This document shows positions 34,315 through 42,976 of a stretch of 64,000 nucleotides of DNA, one piece after another (position 1 is the stretch's first letter; each line of letters opens with the position of its first letter). The stretch covers positions 1 through 64,000 of the forward strand of contig JAGRIH010000003.1 in NCBI GenBank assembly GCA_020443345.1. The letters run 5' to 3'. Origin of the DNA: Halioglobus sp. GTDB lineage: Bacteria; Pseudomonadota; Gammaproteobacteria; Pseudomonadales; Halieaceae. Below the pieces are notes generated by a model. It made no database searches and was not told where the DNA came from. It saw nothing but the letters and a program-made list of their open reading frames with translations. A program made the position numbers and the translations under genes.

Positions 34315-35490
34315 TCAGGTCATGGCGCCTAGCAGTGCACCACCCGTAGGCACGCCCACGCCGGACGTCACCAGGGCATGTTGTACCGATTTTTTCGGCT
34401 GGTTGACCGAGGTGCCGCGCACCAATCGTGCCGCCTCGACAATGCCGTTGATACCGTGCACATAGGCCTCGCTCAACTGGCCGCCGTGGGTGTTGGTCGG
34501 CAGGCGCCCGTCGAGGCGCAAACCGCCATCGAGAACGAAGTCCGCTGCCTCGCCATACTTGCAAAAGCCCCAGGATTCGAGCTGCCACAATACAATGGGC
34601 GTGAAAGCATCGTAGATGACAGCGGCATCGATGTCATCCGGGGTGAGGCCGCATTGAGCGTAGGCCTGACCGGCGGCGATGTCCATCTCGGGAATGGCCG
34701 CAATCTCCTCGCGGTAGAAGCTCGTCATCTGTTCCATGTCCCGGGCGGCGCACTGCGCCACGCCTTTGACCAGCACGCCGGGCTGCCGCAAATCCCTGGC
34801 GCGCTCGGCGGTGGTGATCACCACGGCCGAGCCGCCGTCGCTCTCCTGGCAGCAGTCGTACAGGGTCAGCGGATCGCAGATTTTCTTCTGGCTGTCGTAC
34901 TCCGCGCGATCGAAGGTGCGGTTGTGGAAAAAGGCCGCCGGATTGTTGGCCGCGTGGTTGCGCGTGGTCCAGGCCACCTCGAACAGCGCGTCGCGGGTGC
35001 AGCCACTCAGGTGCATATAGCGCTGGGTGAACATGGCGACCCAGGAGGCGGGCGTCATCAGACCGTAGGGTGTGTACCAGCCCCAGTGCATGGCGTCGGC
35101 GGTGATGATATCGCCGGAGACGCCGCCGGAAAAACGGTGCCCGGAGCGCCCGTTCAGCGCGCGGTAGCAGACCACGGTTGTGGCCATGCCGGTGGCCACC
35201 GCCATCACGGCCTGGTGCAGGGTGCCGGTGGCGGCGCCGCCGCCGTACGGCACGCGGCTGTAAAAGGTCAGGTCGTTGCAGCCCAGGGCGCGCGCCACTT
35301 CGATTTCATCTGAGCTGTCCATGGTAAAGGTACACAGGCCGTCGACATCGCCCGGCTTGAGGCCGGCATCGTCCAGCGCAATCCTGATGGCCTCCACTGC
35401 CAGCGACAGCTCCGACACCCCCGAATTCTTGGAAAATTCGGTGTTGCCCACACCGACAATGGCAGTTTTGTCTGTAACACTGATGGTCAT
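34315..35490 (-). CDS. Thiolase-fold lipid-transfer protein, Ltp2-like retro-aldolase
   Basis: A 391-residue protein of the Ltp2 group. The catalytic Cys of thiolases is missing: the segment reads YSRVPYGGGAATGTLHQA. The C-terminal half has YDAFTPIVLWQLESWGF and NTHGGQLSEAYVHGINGIVEA, typical of steroid side-chain aldolases. Ltp2 cleaves the 17-hydroxy steroid CoA ester to androstenedione and propanoyl-CoA only when bound to the DUF35 domain of ChsH2. All three expected partners are adjacent: a MaoC gene ending 3 bp upstream, a MaoC-DUF35 fusion, and an acyl-CoA dehydrogenase. Confidence 0.87.
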   Translation of the reverse strand: MTISVTDKTAIVGVGNTEFSKNSGVSELSLAVEAIRIALDDAGLKPGDVDGLCTFTMDSSDEIEVARALGCNDLTFYSRVPYGGGAATGTLHQAVMAVATGMATTVVCYRALNGRSGHRFSGGVSGDIITADAMHWGWYTPYGLMTPASWVAMFTQRYMHLSGCTRDALFEVAWTTRNHAANNPAAFFHNRTFDRAEYDSQKKICDPLTLYDCCQESDGGSAVVITTAERARDLRQPGVLVKGVAQCAARDMEQMTSFYREEIAAIPEMDIAAGQAYAQCGLTPDDIDAAVIYDAFTPIVLWQLESWGFCKYGEAADFVLDGGLRLDGRLPTNTHGGQLSEAYVHGINGIVEAARLVRGTSVNQPKKSVQHALVTSGVGVPTGGALLGAMT

Positions 35491-35493
35491 TGC

Positions 35494-35925
35494 TCAAGCC
35501 TCCCGCGGCAGCGCGACGCGGACAGTTCCCTGCATATGGGTGCCCCAGACGTCATTTTCACCTTCCACCACGACTTCGACCGAGCCATCGGCAGCGTCCA
35601 TGGCTTTCACTTCACCGGTGATGGTCATCACGAATCCGGGCAGGTTGGGTGCCCCGAGTTTAATGCTGGAGGACTTGAGCGTGCAGTCGGGACCCGCCCA
35701 GTCGGTCACAAAGCGCCCCATCAGCGCCGTGCTGGTGAGGATGTTCATGAAAATATCGGGCAGCCCGCCCGCCTGGGCGGCGGCCTTGTCGTGGTGTACC
35801 GGCGTATAGTCCCGGGTGGCGATGGCGCCGCCGACAATCAACGATGCCGTGATCGGGATGACCAGTGGCGGCAGTTTGTCGCCGACGCTGACCGCGTCGT
35901 AAGTCCGTGTAGTGTGGTTAGTCAT
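35494..35925 (-). CDS. MaoC hydratase, small subunit (ChsH1-like)
   Basis: A 143-residue single hotdog domain. The hydratase motif is intact as RDYTPVHHD, giving Asp and His at the spacing used by ChsH1, the catalytic half of the ChsH1-ChsH2 enoyl-CoA hydratase. The start at 35925 is the ATG after the stop of the fusion gene (35951); a longer frame would overlap that gene and shows no homology. Most likely it pairs with the MaoC domain of the fusion protein to form one active heteromeric hydratase. Confidence 0.87.
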   Translation of the reverse strand: MTNHTTRTYDAVSVGDKLPPLVIPITASLIVGGAIATRDYTPVHHDKAAAQAGGLPDIFMNILTSTALMGRFVTDWAGPDCTLKSSSIKLGAPNLPGFVMTITGEVKAMDAADGSVEVVVEGENDVWGTHMQGTVRVALPREA

Positions 35926-35950
35926 AGCTTTTCTCGCTTGAGGGATTGGT

Positions 35951-36937
35951 TCAGCCGGCGGGGTAGAACTGCGGCAGCATCGTGGCTTCGTCCACCTGTT
36001 CCACCACACCCTTGACCGGCATCCCGATCGTCACGTCCTCGGGGTCGCAGCCGACGACATTGGCCACCAGGCGGGTGCCTTCGTTCAGGCTGATCACGGC
36101 ACACACCAGGGGATACTGGTAGCCCGGCACTTTCGGGTAGTGAATCTGGGTGAAGCTGAAGACGGTGCCTTGCAGCGCGGACTCAATGCTGTCCCACTCC
36201 ATCGACTGGCACTCGCCGCACATGGGCCGCGGCGGGTGGCGCAGGGTCTGGCAGCTCTTGCAGCGCTGAATCAGTACCTTGCCCTGATCGACGGCCTCCC
36301 ACCACCAGGCGTTGTCGTGGCCGCGCGGCGAATGAATGCGCGTCGGCGCGGCGACTTTCTCGCTCTCCCCGGCGCCCGCCGCGGCATCCTGTGTGGCCTG
36401 GTCGGGCACGAATTTCAGCACCCGGAACTTCATGTTGCCGACCTCCTCGCCCGACTGGTCGGTAAATACGGTTCTGGTCTCGATAAAATAACCCAGACCG
36501 CGCGAAGTCGCCTTCTGCTCGGAGATACTCTCAATCACCTCGCGGGCGTAGACCTGGTCCCCCGGACGCAGGTCGCGCTTGAATTCCAGGTCACAGTTGG
36601 TGCCGAGCACGCCGCTATAGCCCTGGGCGTCGAAGATCTTATGCAGTTCGCGCTGCAGATCCTCCTTGGGCTCATTCGCCATGGAATAGCCTTCCATGCC
36701 CCACACCTGCAACATGGTGGGCGGCGCGATCAGCCCGCCCTTGCTGGAGCGAGCGGCGAATTCCTCATCGGTGTACACGGGGTTGTTGTCGCCCATCACC
36801 TCGCACCACTGCCTGACCATGACCTTATTGACATCGTCCAGGCCGCGTTTGCGCGCGCTGATCTCGCGCCCGACATAGGTTTGAATCCTGTCTTCAAAGT
36901 CTTTTTTTGCTTCTGGCGTCATTTTCGGGGTTCCCAC
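35951..36937 (-). CDS. MaoC-DUF35 fusion (ChsH2-like)
   Basis: A 328-residue protein with an N-terminal MaoC hotdog domain (about 1-165), an Ala-rich linker, and a C-terminal DUF35 domain with zinc finger CKSCQTL and MCGECQS near 225-245, then an OB-fold. In the MaoC domain the hydratase motif reads GDNNPVYTD, so the catalytic His is Tyr. ChsH2 likewise lacks the catalytic residues, which ChsH1 supplies. The DUF35 domain should bind the Ltp protein encoded two genes downstream. Its promoter carries operator copy 2. Confidence 0.88.
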   Translation of the reverse strand: MGTPKMTPEAKKDFEDRIQTYVGREISARKRGLDDVNKVMVRQWCEVMGDNNPVYTDEEFAARSSKGGLIAPPTMLQVWGMEGYSMANEPKEDLQRELHKIFDAQGYSGVLGTNCDLEFKRDLRPGDQVYAREVIESISEQKATSRGLGYFIETRTVFTDQSGEEVGNMKFRVLKFVPDQATQDAAAGAGESEKVAAPTRIHSPRGHDNAWWWEAVDQGKVLIQRCKSCQTLRHPPRPMCGECQSMEWDSIESALQGTVFSFTQIHYPKVPGYQYPLVCAVISLNEGTRLVANVVGCDPEDVTIGMPVKGVVEQVDEATMLPQFYPAG

Positions 36938-36969
36938 CTTGCGAAGTCAGTTGAGCCTGAGGGGGCCCA

Positions 36970-36999
36970 ATCATATATTGATGTTGGGTTCAATTTCAA
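36970..36999 (-). promoter_or_regulatory. Promoter with palindromic operator copy 2, upstream of the MaoC-DUF35 operon
   Basis: TTGATGTTG, GGTT, CAATTTCAA at 36978-36999 is an imperfect copy of the four-site palindrome (two arm mismatches). On the minus strand TTGAAA (36999-36994) and TATGAT (36975-36970) are 18 bp apart, forming a plausible sigma-70 promoter that the operator covers. It lies 41 bp before the MaoC-DUF35 start and just after the acyl-CoA dehydrogenase stop. Confidence 0.7.
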
Positions 37000-37010
37000 T
37001 TGTACCGCGC

Positions 37011-38141
37011 TTATTGCGCCTGCCTGTGCCGGGCCGCAGCCGTCAACTGCTGCCCCAGTATCGCCATTTGCGCGCGCGCACCACCACCGAGCAGTTCCAA
37101 CTGTTTGGCCCACAAAAAGAAGCGGTGCAGGGGATAGTCGACATCGGCGCCAATGCCGCCGTGCAGGTGCTGGGCGCTGTGGGCGATACGGTAGCCGCCC
37201 TCACTGGCCCACCACCGCGCGGCGCGCACCTCGGCTGTGGCGGGCAGGCCCTGGGCCAACCGCCAGGCCGCCTGCCACAGGGTCGAGCGCATCGCTTCGA
37301 GGTCGATATAGCCATCCGCCGCGCGGTGCGCCACCGCCTGAAAACTGCTGATCGGCTGGCCAAACTGGCGGCGCTCCGAGGTGTACTGCGCCGTCCGGCG
37401 CAACGCCTCCTCGGCGACACCCAGTTGCAGCGCCGCGGCCGCAACCAGCACGTGGTGCTCCAGCCAGGCCCAGCCCTCGGGCCCGCGGCACAAAAGGGCT
37501 TCGCTATCCAGCTCGACGTCGTCCAGCGCCAGACGCGCCACCGGCTCACCGTTGGTGGTGTGCTGATCGGTCAACGCCACACCCGGCGTCTGGCGATCCA
37601 CCACAAACAGGGCCATCTCGTCTCCGATCCGGGCCGGCAGGAGAATCGCGGCCGCCTGCCTGGCGTAGGGTACCGCTTCAGCCGTCCCCGACAACACCCA
37701 CTTATCGGCGCTGTCCGCGGCCTCGAAAACAAGGGCCTGCGGCGCCTTGCCCAACTCGCCCAGCGCCGCAGTCAGCACAGTCTCGCCGGCGACCACAGCG
37801 CCGAGATAGCGCTGCTGCTGTGACGCGCTGCCAAATTCGGCGATGGGCATGGCACCGGCCACCAGCGTGCTCAACAGCGGCACCGGCGCCAGGCAGTGCC
37901 CCTGGGCCTGCAGCATGAGGCACAGCTCGACCATACCCATACCGCTGCCGCCACAGGCTTCCGGCAGCGCCACTCCCAGCATGCCCGCCTCCGCCAGGGT
38001 CGACCACAGCTCGCGGTCATAGGGCTCGCCGCGGCCGGCAAAGTCACGGCGGAACTCGTCGGTGACGCGGTCGGACAGGATCTTTGCAACCAGCCCTGCA
38101 ATGGTCTGCTGGTCATCGGAAAACAAAAAGTTCATTGACAC
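37011..38141 (-). CDS. Acyl-CoA dehydrogenase, beta-type subunit
   Basis: A 376-residue ACAD fold protein. The C-terminal part has QFGQPISSFQAVAHRAAD and HLHGGIGADVDYPLHRFF, typical of the second (beta) subunit of heteromeric alpha2beta2 steroid ACADs such as ChsE1-ChsE2. In those, FAD and the catalytic Glu come from the alpha subunit. An alpha-type partner is encoded divergently at 39252. It follows the TetR gene by 56 bp on the same strand and precedes the operator-controlled MaoC-DUF35 operon. Confidence 0.85.
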   Translation of the reverse strand: MSMNFLFSDDQQTIAGLVAKILSDRVTDEFRRDFAGRGEPYDRELWSTLAEAGMLGVALPEACGGSGMGMVELCLMLQAQGHCLAPVPLLSTLVAGAMPIAEFGSASQQQRYLGAVVAGETVLTAALGELGKAPQALVFEAADSADKWVLSGTAEAVPYARQAAAILLPARIGDEMALFVVDRQTPGVALTDQHTTNGEPVARLALDDVELDSEALLCRGPEGWAWLEHHVLVAAAALQLGVAEEALRRTAQYTSERRQFGQPISSFQAVAHRAADGYIDLEAMRSTLWQAAWRLAQGLPATAEVRAARWWASEGGYRIAHSAQHLHGGIGADVDYPLHRFFLWAKQLELLGGGARAQMAILGQQLTAAARHRQAQ

Positions 38142-38197
38142 CTCTCATGACGATGCGTTGGTAAAAAATGCAAGCACCTCGCGTGCTCTGCTTGCTG

Positions 38198-38965
38198 CTA
38201 CAGGGTTATTCCGGACACGCGGCGCGCCGCCATGCCGGCCCTGCTTACCCTGGCCAGCTTCTTGGCAAAGCGCAGCTTCCTGCCTGGAGGGCTCTCCAGC
38301 AGCAGGCCGCGATAAAACATGACCGTGAGAAATTCCGCCATTTCCGCATTGCTCATGCTGCAGGCGTTCAGCGCCGAATCCCTGGAAATGTAGTACTCGC
38401 GCAGCAGCGTCTCGGACATGCCCACCAGCGACTCCACCACCAACAGGGCCTCGTCCTGGGACAAGCCCGAATCCGGGAACATTTTTGGCAGCAGCCGCGC
38501 CAGCCACTGCTTCTGGCGCAGCGCGGACTGGCGCCGCAGCTCGCGGAATTCGGGCACCTCATCGGACAGTTGCAGCAGGCAGCGCATCAGGCCCGGATGG
38601 CGCGAGTAGTTTTCTACCGCCAGCTCAAAATGCGCCAGGTAGACCGAATACAGGTCCGCGCTGTCCAGTCCCCGCTCAATCTCATCGACCGCCTCCAGGC
38701 GCTGGAGGAAATCCGTCAGCACTTCCAGTGTAAGCGATTTCAAGTCGTCGAAATAATGATAAAACAGGCCGGCGGCTACTCCGGCCTCATCCGTGACATC
38801 GCTGACCCGCAGTTGATGGAAGCCGACCCGCTCGAGAACCGCCATGGCGGCGTTTTTCAGGCGATTGCGTGCCAACTCGCCCCGCGCCGAACGCGCGCGT
38901 CGCGCCTTTACCTGCGTTGCCGGGCTTTTGCGCGCCGCGCTGTCTGCTTCGGGCTTAACCGTCAT
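38198..38965 (-). CDS. TetR-family transcriptional regulator
   Basis: A 255-residue regulator. A basic leader (about 1-30) precedes the TetR DNA-binding domain, whose helix-turn-helix is visible as VSDVTDEAGVAAGLFYHYFDDLKSL. The long C-terminal ligand domain ends in another basic stretch (RKLRFAKKLARVSRAGMAARR). The gene is transcribed away from the acyl-CoA dehydrogenase operon, and its promoter overlaps the best of four palindromic operators. I infer it represses itself and the island, and is released by a pathway CoA ester or the substrate. Confidence 0.9.
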   Translation of the reverse strand: MTVKPEADSAARKSPATQVKARRARSARGELARNRLKNAAMAVLERVGFHQLRVSDVTDEAGVAAGLFYHYFDDLKSLTLEVLTDFLQRLEAVDEIERGLDSADLYSVYLAHFELAVENYSRHPGLMRCLLQLSDEVPEFRELRRQSALRQKQWLARLLPKMFPDSGLSQDEALLVVESLVGMSETLLREYYISRDSALNACSMSNAEMAEFLTVMFYRGLLLESPPGRKLRFAKKLARVSRAGMAARRVSGITL

Positions 38966-39090
38966 CGCCTGTCGCCGTCACTGTTGTTTTCTGCATGCCA
39001 CCGGCCGCCGTCATGATGGTGACTCCATTTGCCCCTGTCCGAAGGTGCTCGCGCAACGCCCTGCGCGCGTCTTGCGAGCCAATGAACAAG

Positions 39091-39130
39091 AGTATATACC
39101 CTAGTTGATTTTGAATTCAATTTCAACTAG
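39091..39130. promoter_or_regulatory. Operator copy 3 and TetR promoter in the divergent intergenic region
   Basis: A 30-bp nearly perfect palindrome spans 39101-39130: arms CTAGTTGATTTTGAA and TTCAATTTCAACTAG differ at only two paired positions. Its core is TTGATTTTG, AATT, CAATTTCAA. On the minus strand TTGAAT (39120-39115) and TATACT (39096-39091) are 18 bp apart and would drive the TetR gene, giving autoregulation. The site also lies 120-150 bp before the divergent acyl-CoA dehydrogenase gene. Confidence 0.8.
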
Positions 39131-39251
39131 TCTGCTGGTGTGTACTTGGTCTGCGCACACCACGGGCTGCGCCGCAAAGCTGCCAGGGCCCGTCGGCGGC
39201 GGATGACCCGCACCGTAAATACCGGGCGAATGCCTTCACGGGAGAGTTTCG

Positions 39252-40439
39252 ATGCACATTGACTATACCACCGAGCAACAGCAACTGCGCTGCGAACTGC
39301 AGGACTATTTCAGACGACTCATCACGCCGGAGATACGCGAGAAACTGCGCGGCAACGAGGGTGGCGGACAGAATGGTCAGGTATACAAGGACGTCATCCG
39401 GCAGATGGCCAAAGACAACTGGCTGGCCGTCGGCTGGCCGAAAAAGTACGGCGGCCAGGGGCTCACCGCCATGGAGCAGTTGATCTTCTTTCAGGAGGCG
39501 AGGCTCGCCGGTGCTCCCATTCCCTTCGTCACACTCAACACGGTGGGGCCGGCGTTGATGGCGCACGGCTCCGAGGAGCACAAGGCACAGTTCCTGCCCG
39601 GCATCGCCAGCGGCACTCTGCACTTCGCCATCGGTTACACCGAACCCGGGGCCGGCACCGACCTGGCGGCGCTGCAGACCAGCGCTGTGCGCGACGGGGA
39701 CGACTTCGTCATCAACGGGACCAAGGTATTCACCAGCGCCGCCGAGGGGGCGGACTACATCTGGCTGGCGGTCCGCACGGACCCCGAGGCGCCCAAGCAC
39801 CGGGGCATCAGTATCTTTATCGTGGACACCCAGTCGCCCGGTTTCAGTCTCGCGCCCATCCACACGGTGGGGGGTGTCAGCACCAACATGACCTACTACG
39901 ACAACGTGCGCGTGCCGGCCTCCATGCTGGTGGGCGAACTGCACGGCGGCTGGAAGCTGATCACTTCACAGCTCAACCACGAGCGCGTGGGACTGGCGGC
40001 ATTCAGCGTGTACGGCCAGAAGCTGTACGAACAAACCCTCGCCTGGGCGGCGCAGCACACCGCCAGTGCCGGGGGCGAAAGTACGGCGGATATCCCCTGG
40101 GTACAGAGCGCCCTGGCAGAGGTTTACTGTCGCCTCGAAGCCATGCGCCTGATGAGCCTGCGCATGGCGCAAGCCATGGATAACCGGGAAGTAGACCCCG
40201 CACTGGCATCTGCCATCAAGGTCTACAGCACTGAGTGCCTCACTGAAGTGTACCGGGCATTACTGGAAATCGTGGGCAGCGCCGGCCTGCTGACCCACGA
40301 CTCGGTCGGCGCGGTACTGCAGGCGGAACTGGAACAGGAGTACCGGCAGTGCCAGATCAACACTTTCGGGGGCGGCGTCAATGAGGTACAGCGTGACCTG
40401 ATCGCCCGTTTCGGCCTGAAGATGGCAGCGGCGAGATGA
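39252..40439 (+). CDS. Acyl-CoA dehydrogenase, alpha-type
   Basis: A 395-residue acyl-CoA dehydrogenase. FAD-contact motifs FAIGYTEPGAGTDLAAL and GTKVFTSAAEGAD are present, and the C-terminus has INTFGGGVNEVQRDLIARFGL, the alpha-type signature seen in FadE proteins of steroid degradation. It is the first gene of a six-gene plus-strand operon, and its stop overlaps the next start in ATGA. Ribosome site GGGAGAG lies 8 bases before the ATG. It probably pairs with one of the beta-type subunits at 37011 or 41737. Confidence 0.9.
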   Translation: MHIDYTTEQQQLRCELQDYFRRLITPEIREKLRGNEGGGQNGQVYKDVIRQMAKDNWLAVGWPKKYGGQGLTAMEQLIFFQEARLAGAPIPFVTLNTVGPALMAHGSEEHKAQFLPGIASGTLHFAIGYTEPGAGTDLAALQTSAVRDGDDFVINGTKVFTSAAEGADYIWLAVRTDPEAPKHRGISIFIVDTQSPGFSLAPIHTVGGVSTNMTYYDNVRVPASMLVGELHGGWKLITSQLNHERVGLAAFSVYGQKLYEQTLAWAAQHTASAGGESTADIPWVQSALAEVYCRLEAMRLMSLRMAQAMDNREVDPALASAIKVYSTECLTEVYRALLEIVGSAGLLTHDSVGAVLQAELEQEYRQCQINTFGGGVNEVQRDLIARFGLKMAAAR

Positions 40440-41725
40440 ACGGTGCGGTGAATAGTATGGACGACCTGTCACCCGGCGAACTGGACGATTTCCGCCGGGA
40501 CGTGCGCGCCTGGCTGGAAGCAAACTGCCCGGACTCGATGCGCACGCCCGCCAGCGATGAAGACGAGGTGGTGTGGGGCGGGAGCCAGGTCAGCTTCAAG
40601 ACCGAAGACCACCGCCTGTGGTTTGAACGCATGCGCGACAAGGGCTGGTTTACCCCGCAGTGGCCGACGGAGTACGGTGGCGGCGGATTGAGCAGCGAGC
40701 AGGCGGGCATACTGGCGCGGGAGATGGCGCGCCTGCACTGCCGCCAGCCACAGATCAACCTGGGCATCTGGATGCTGGGCCCCGTGTTGCTGGAGTTCGG
40801 CACGCAGGAGCAGAAACAGACCCATCTGCCGCCGATGGCGCGCGGCGAAGTGCGCTGGTGCCAGGGTTTCAGCGAACCCAATGCCGGCTCGGACCTGGCC
40901 AGCCTGCAGATGAAAGCCGTCCCCGACGGGGACGACTTCATCGTCACCGGGTCCAAGATATGGACCTCCCACGCCGACAAGTCGGATGCCATTTACACCC
41001 TGGTGCGCACGGATCCGGAGGCAAAAAAACAGGAGGGCATCAGTTTTTTGCTGATCGACATGGCATCGCCGGGCATTACCACCAAACCCATCGAACTGAT
41101 CAGCGGCAAATCACATTTTTGCGAGGTGTTTTTCGATCAGGTGCGGGTGCCGCAGAAAAACCTGGTGGGCGAACTCAACAGCGGCTGGACGGTCGCCAAG
41201 CGCCTGATGCAGCACGAGCGCCAGGCCATGGCCCACCTCGGCGATGAAGGACAGTCCCCCTATAGTCTGGCCGACATGGCCAAACAATACCTCGGCTGCA
41301 GAGCCGCTGAGGCAGGGGCAGCAGACAGCGATGCGACAGAGATCGCGGACGCCGTCATGCGCGACCGCGTCGCGGCCCTGGATATGGACGATATGGCCTA
41401 CAAGCTGACCCTGCGGCGGGCCGCGGAAGAAATTGCCGCCGGCGACGACGCACTGGCCACCACCTCCACCTTCAAGTACTACAGCACCGAGCTGGAAAAG
41501 CGCAAAAATGAGGCGCTGATGGCCATTCTCGGCACGCGCGCGCTGGGCTGGGACGGCGGTCTATCCGACGAGGCCGGTGGCAGTTTCACCGCGGACGAGC
41601 TGGCGGTGACGCGCGGCTGGCTGTCATCGAAAGTGATGTCGATTGGCGGCGGTACGACAGAGATTCAACTGAACGTGATAGCCAAGCGGGTGCTCGGGCT
41701 GCCCTCGGCAGACGATTCAGCTTAA
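40436..41725 (+). CDS. Acyl-CoA dehydrogenase, alpha-type
   Basis: A 429-residue acyl-CoA dehydrogenase. It has WCQGFSEPNAGSDLASLQ and GSKIWTSHADKSD for flavin and substrate contacts, and ends with SIGGGTTEIQLNVIAKRVLGLP, the usual alpha-subunit motif. It overlaps the preceding ACAD gene by 4 bp, indicating coupled translation, and the next ACAD begins 11 bp after its stop. Together with the 384-residue protein it has the layout of a heteromeric alpha2beta2 steroid ACAD. Confidence 0.9.
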   Translation: MNGAVNSMDDLSPGELDDFRRDVRAWLEANCPDSMRTPASDEDEVVWGGSQVSFKTEDHRLWFERMRDKGWFTPQWPTEYGGGGLSSEQAGILAREMARLHCRQPQINLGIWMLGPVLLEFGTQEQKQTHLPPMARGEVRWCQGFSEPNAGSDLASLQMKAVPDGDDFIVTGSKIWTSHADKSDAIYTLVRTDPEAKKQEGISFLLIDMASPGITTKPIELISGKSHFCEVFFDQVRVPQKNLVGELNSGWTVAKRLMQHERQAMAHLGDEGQSPYSLADMAKQYLGCRAAEAGAADSDATEIADAVMRDRVAALDMDDMAYKLTLRRAAEEIAAGDDALATTSTFKYYSTELEKRKNEALMAILGTRALGWDGGLSDEAGGSFTADELAVTRGWLSSKVMSIGGGTTEIQLNVIAKRVLGLPSADDSA

Positions 41726-41736
41726 GTGGTGGACTT

Positions 41737-42891
41737 ATGAATTTGACCCTGAATGAAGAGCAGCGCTACCTGAAGGACACCGCCCGGAGCTTTTTCCGGG
41801 AAAAGGCGCCGGTAGCCGCGCTGCGCAAACTGCGCGACAGCAAGGATGAACTGGGCTATTCACCCGAGCTGTGGCGCGAGATCGTCGAACTGGGCTGGAG
41901 CGGCATGCTGTTTCCCGAAACCGTCAATGGTATCGAGATCGGCGGTTCAGGTTTCGGCTTCAAGGGGCTGGGCGCCATCTTGCAGGAATCGGGACACACG
42001 TTGACCGCCAGCCCCCTGCTGTCGAGCGTCGTACTGGGCGGCTCCGCCATTTTGCTGGGCGGCAGCGAGGCGCAGCAGCAGGCGTACCTGCCGGACCTGA
42101 TCAGCGGCGAGGTGCGCTACGCACTGGCCCTGGAGGAAGGCGCACACCACGATCCCGCCGCCTGCGCCATGACCGCCACACCGACGGCAAACGGCTACCG
42201 GCTCAGTGGCCGCAAGACCTTTGTGCTGGACGGACACAGCGCCGAGCGGCTCATCGTCGTCGCGCGCACCGCCGGCAGTGCCGGGGAGCGCGCGGGACTG
42301 AGCCTGTTTCTGGTGGATGCCGACACCGCGGGTATCACGCGCACGCGCACCCCCATGATCGACAGCCGCGCTGCTGCCGACATGCATTTCGATGCAGTAG
42401 AAGTAACGCGCGAACAAGTGCTGGGCACCGCGGACGGGGGCTTTGCGCTGCTCGAACAGGTGCTCGATCGCGGCCGTATCTGTATTGCGGCGGAGATGCT
42501 CGGCAGTACCCGGGAGCTGTTTGATCGCACCCTGGCCTACCTCAAGGAGCGGCAGCAGTTCGGCGTCCCGATCGGCTCGTTCCAGGCGCTGCAGCACCGC
42601 ATGGCCACGGTGTTCACGGAAATAGAACTGGCAAAGTCCACGGTTCTGGCGGCACTTTCCGCGCTGGACGAGGATTCCAACAGGGTTCCCCTGCTGGCCA
42701 GTCTGGCCAAGCACAAGGTGTCTGCCGTCTATGAACTGATGAGCAACGAGGCCGTGCAGCTACACGGCGGCATTGGCGTGACCGATGCACTGGACATTGG
42801 CTTGTTCCTGAAACGCGCCCGCGTCGCGCAGCAGACCTTCGGCGATTCCGCCTTTCACCGCCGGCGCTTCGCGCGTCTTTGCGGTTATTAG
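41737..42891 (+). CDS. Acyl-CoA dehydrogenase, beta-type subunit
   Basis: A 384-residue ACAD fold protein. The N-terminal domain is normal, the middle FAD region lacks the strong EPxxGSD motif (it reads ALALEEGAHHDPAA), and the C-terminus has QFGVPIGSFQALQHRMA and LHGGIGVTDALDIGLFLKR. This is the pattern of non-catalytic beta subunits in heteromeric ACADs. Placed 11 bp after an alpha-type gene, it most likely forms a complex with it. Confidence 0.87.
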   Translation: MNLTLNEEQRYLKDTARSFFREKAPVAALRKLRDSKDELGYSPELWREIVELGWSGMLFPETVNGIEIGGSGFGFKGLGAILQESGHTLTASPLLSSVVLGGSAILLGGSEAQQQAYLPDLISGEVRYALALEEGAHHDPAACAMTATPTANGYRLSGRKTFVLDGHSAERLIVVARTAGSAGERAGLSLFLVDADTAGITRTRTPMIDSRAAADMHFDAVEVTREQVLGTADGGFALLEQVLDRGRICIAAEMLGSTRELFDRTLAYLKERQQFGVPIGSFQALQHRMATVFTEIELAKSTVLAALSALDEDSNRVPLLASLAKHKVSAVYELMSNEAVQLHGGIGVTDALDIGLFLKRARVAQQTFGDSAFHRRRFARLCGY

Positions 42892-42976
42892 ACATACAGC
42901 AGATTTGACGCCGACCCGATAGCCAGTTTCAATACCTGAGGAACTTGTAAGCGCTCAAGCAAGGACATAACAAACA

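Noticed and set aside
35926-36009. Longer start for the small MaoC gene inside the upstream fusion gene
   Set aside because: The added residues overlap the fusion stop region in another frame and do not resemble MaoC N-termini.
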